NCBI GenBank assembly: GCA_036703255.1
Contig: DATNPL010000230.1
Coordinates: 51,500-115,499, forward strand
DNA: 64,000 nucleotides
DNA from: Drouetiella sp036703255
GTDB lineage: Bacteria > Cyanobacteriota > Cyanobacteriia > Elainellales > Elainellaceae
Direction of reading: 5' to 3'
Both the position numbers and the translations under genes were made by a program. This document shows positions 62,550 to 64,000 of the stretch, piece by piece. The notes under the pieces are model-generated. The model did no database searches, was not told where the DNA came from, and saw nothing but the letters and a program-made list of their open reading frames with translations. Positions within the stretch are counted from its first letter, which is position 1. The number at the start of each line of letters is the position of its first letter.

Positions 62550-63374
62550 CTATTTTTGAAGGTGGGTGCTTTCAGCAGATAGCGCCTTCTGCACAGCCTG
62601 AATTTGTTCAGGGTCTAAGTGCGTTACATTGTCCAACACGATCGCAGCTCCAGCAGCCTGAAGCTGCGCGACATAAGCCTCCCGATATTCAGGAGATTGC
62701 TGGGCGTGAGGTGGCAAAACGCCCACCCCGATCCACTGGCGTTCTGGCCGAAGAAGCTTGGCTCTTTCTACCGTTTGCATGTCTGCTACCGTGTCTCCCA
62801 CATAGAAGACGGTCGTCCCTGACGAAGCAGCGGCTAATTGATCGAGCACTTGAAACAATCCAGATGGGTCGGGCTTGCCAGGGGCGTCTTCCATCGCCAC
62901 CAGCACAGGCGATCGCAGTCCCAATCGCTTTTCTAAAACAAAACAGGCAGAACCTCTTGTGGCACCGCTGAAGAATCCCCAGGGAATTCCAGCCTTCGTC
63001 AACGTTTCCAGATAAGTGGGTTGCAGCAGCAGCGGCTCATGGGCAATGTAGCCGTTCCAATGGTCTGGATTGTCTAGATCTTCGCCTCGGTAGCGCCGTT
63101 GAAAAAAATCGACTAGCGCACCATAGTCCAAATCTGCCTCCCAACTCGATCGCGGCTGACCCTGTGCCTCAAAGTAGCGGTAAATCATTTCCTGCGAAGC
63201 TTCCCAATCGTTATTCCATAGCCCTTCTGCCTTGAGCCGATCGATATCGGCTTGCGAGGGGCGATAGGCACTTTGGGTAAAGTGTTCCACCGTGTCTGCC
63301 AACGCGCGTCGGTAGGAGTTGCCTACGTCTCGGATGACTCCATCAATATCAAACACCGCGATCGCAGTAATCAC
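62550..63374 (-). CDS. HAD superfamily hydrolase (TIGR01548 type)
   Basis: The 274-residue phosphatase-like enzyme has the HAD motif I FDIDGVIRD (Asp9 nucleophile and Asp11), then a long cap domain. Motif II Ser/Thr follows in FSGATRGSA, the Lys of GKPDPSG and motif IV VGDTVADM. It belongs to the subfamily I fold of small-molecule phosphatases; the substrate is unknown. I chose the GTG at 63374 because GGAGG (63380-63384) is five nt upstream; the frame extends to 63461 with atypical residues. It is divergent from the PSRP-3 gene. Confidence 0.85.
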   Translation of the reverse strand: MITAIAVFDIDGVIRDVGNSYRRALADTVEHFTQSAYRPSQADIDRLKAEGLWNNDWEASQEMIYRYFEAQGQPRSSWEADLDYGALVDFFQRRYRGEDLDNPDHWNGYIAHEPLLLQPTYLETLTKAGIPWGFFSGATRGSACFVLEKRLGLRSPVLVAMEDAPGKPDPSGLFQVLDQLAAASSGTTVFYVGDTVADMQTVERAKLLRPERQWIGVGVLPPHAQQSPEYREAYVAQLQAAGAAIVLDNVTHLDPEQIQAVQKALSAESTHLQK

Positions 63375-63523
63375 CCCAACCTCCAAGAAACGGCATATCG
63401 GCATTCTGGCCGAGTCAACCCGTGGCCTACAGCGACTCACAATGGTCAATCCAGAATCCATGCATTAATATAAAGGGTTATGTAGATATTTGGGAACGCC
63501 CTGGGGCAGTTCGGGAGGTTTAT

Positions 63524-63823
63524 TTGGCTAAGTTCATTTTAAAAGTTCTTTGGCTCGAAAAAGATGTGGCTCTGGCAGTAGATCAGATTGTAGGCAAAGG
63601 CACCAGCCCTTTAACATCCTACTTTTTCTGGCCTCGCAATGATGCCTGGGAACAGTTGAAATCGACGCTAGAAGAGAAGCATTGGATTACTGAAGTCGAT
63701 CGCATTGATCTGCTCAATAAAGCAACTGAAGTCATTAACTACTGGCAGGAAGAGGGCAAGCGGCAGTCTATGGCTGAAGCGCAAAGTAAGTTTCCAGAAG
63801 TTACCTTTACGGGCAGCAACTAG
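63524..63823 (+). CDS. ycf65: Plastid-specific ribosomal protein 3 homologue (PSRP-3/Ycf65)
   Basis: This 99-residue 30S-associated protein is conserved from cyanobacteria to plastids. The core ILKVLWLEKDVALAVDQIVG, the phrase GTSPLTSYFFWPRNDAWEQL and the end INYWQEEGKRQSM are diagnostic. The start is TTG at 63524, with GGGAGG (63513-63518) five nt upstream. The frame extends further to an ATG at 63422, but that part is unlike family members. It lies beside a 12-bp direct repeat and hairpin copy 4. Confidence 0.9.
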   Translation: MAKFILKVLWLEKDVALAVDQIVGKGTSPLTSYFFWPRNDAWEQLKSTLEEKHWITEVDRIDLLNKATEVINYWQEEGKRQSMAEAQSKFPEVTFTGSN

Positions 63824-63828
63824 CAGCC

Positions 63829-63856
63829 TGTCAACCTTAATTCTTGTCAACCTTAA
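63829..63856 (+). repeat. Direct repeat TGTCAACCTTAA (two copies, 16-bp period)
   Basis: Exact 12-bp copies at 63829-63840 and 63845-63856 lie immediately after the PSRP-3 stop. Confidence 0.6.
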
Positions 63857-63956
63857 CTCATGAGCAAAGTATAGGTGTGTGGAGCAAATGCAAATTTGCC
63901 CCACTATTTTTTGCCCGTCTTTCAGCTGATTTATAGCCATAGCTACTTTGAATTAA

Positions 63957-63997
63957 GACGTTTTTGGTGGCGCGCGGAGCGCGCCACCAAAAACGTC
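63957..63997. repeat. Long perfect hairpin element with C-GGA-G apex (copy 4)
   Basis: Arms of 19 bp (63957-63975 and 63979-63997) are exactly complementary around GGA, with apex CGCGC-GGA-GCGCG identical to copy 1. It lies 133 nt after the PSRP-3 stop and runs to the window end. Confidence 0.85.
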
Positions 63998-64000
63998 CCC

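Noticed and set aside
1..64000. tRNA, rRNA, tmRNA or phage/transposase genes
   Set aside because: No T-arm signature, conserved rRNA segments, integrase or transposase motifs were recognised by eye. A covariance-model scan would be needed to exclude small RNAs such as 6S or Yfr RNAs.

Overview
The window is chromosomal DNA from a cyanobacterium, most likely a filamentous Leptolyngbya-like one (the exact taxon is inference). The evidence is the dense HIP1 octamer GCGATCGC and a set of genes typical of cyanobacteria: desA, the proton-extrusion gene pcxA, the dnaK3/dnaJ3 pair, a COP23-domain gene, a plastid-type ribosomal protein gene (PSRP-3/ycf65) and a Fut iron transporter. I see no tRNA, rRNA, phage, transposase or CRISPR array. 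Most of the window reads as ordinary core genome with short intergenic regions that are rich in palindromes.

Layout. 1-5 kb: the 3' end of an unknown gene, desA, an S9 peptidase, a small unknown and a PAS-LuxR regulator. 5.6-10.8 kb: a minus-strand run of pcxA, an APC permease, a NucA-like nuclease and an XPB-like helicase, the last two overlapping by 4 nt. 11-13.1 kb: a degenerate UvrD-like P-loop protein. 13.1-20.3 kb: a six-gene minus-strand cluster made of a complete BMP-family ABC transporter, a formamidase and a biuret-hydrolase-like enzyme. Two perfect NtcA boxes (GTA-N8-TAC) lie upstream with centres 33 bp apart. 21-26 kb: an RND efflux pair. 26-30.9 kb: malQ, an aldehyde dehydrogenase, a TonB-like proline-rich protein and a pentapeptide-repeat protein. 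30.9-34.8 kb: futB, futC and futA as three separate transcription units, with futC and futA overlapping tail to tail by 86 bp. 35-43 kb: two unknown membrane proteins, an inactive/active M16 peptidase pair, a DUF3124 lipoprotein and an unusual transketolase-like enzyme. 43-51 kb: dnaJ3, dnaK3, a GT2 glycosyltransferase, an RlpA-like protein and SbcD. 51-54 kb: rseP-nth, rpsN and a small unknown. 54.5-64 kb: a CHASE4 histidine kinase, a hexapeptide acyltransferase, COP23, pyruvate kinase, a TPR protein, a small membrane protein, a HAD hydrolase and PSRP-3.

The best candidate for an undescribed system is the NtcA-linked cluster at 13-20.5 kb. The layout suggests that a BMP transporter imports a small nitrogen-rich compound, which a nitrilase-family amidase and a cysteine amidohydrolase then hydrolyse to ammonia under nitrogen limitation. 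The substrate cannot be read from the sequence.

The second notable signal is a family of long perfect hairpins (27797, 38465, 58846 and 63957). Their stems differ in sequence but every apex is a C-GNA-G triloop, and all four lie just downstream of genes. Two of them are followed by the same 17-bp module.
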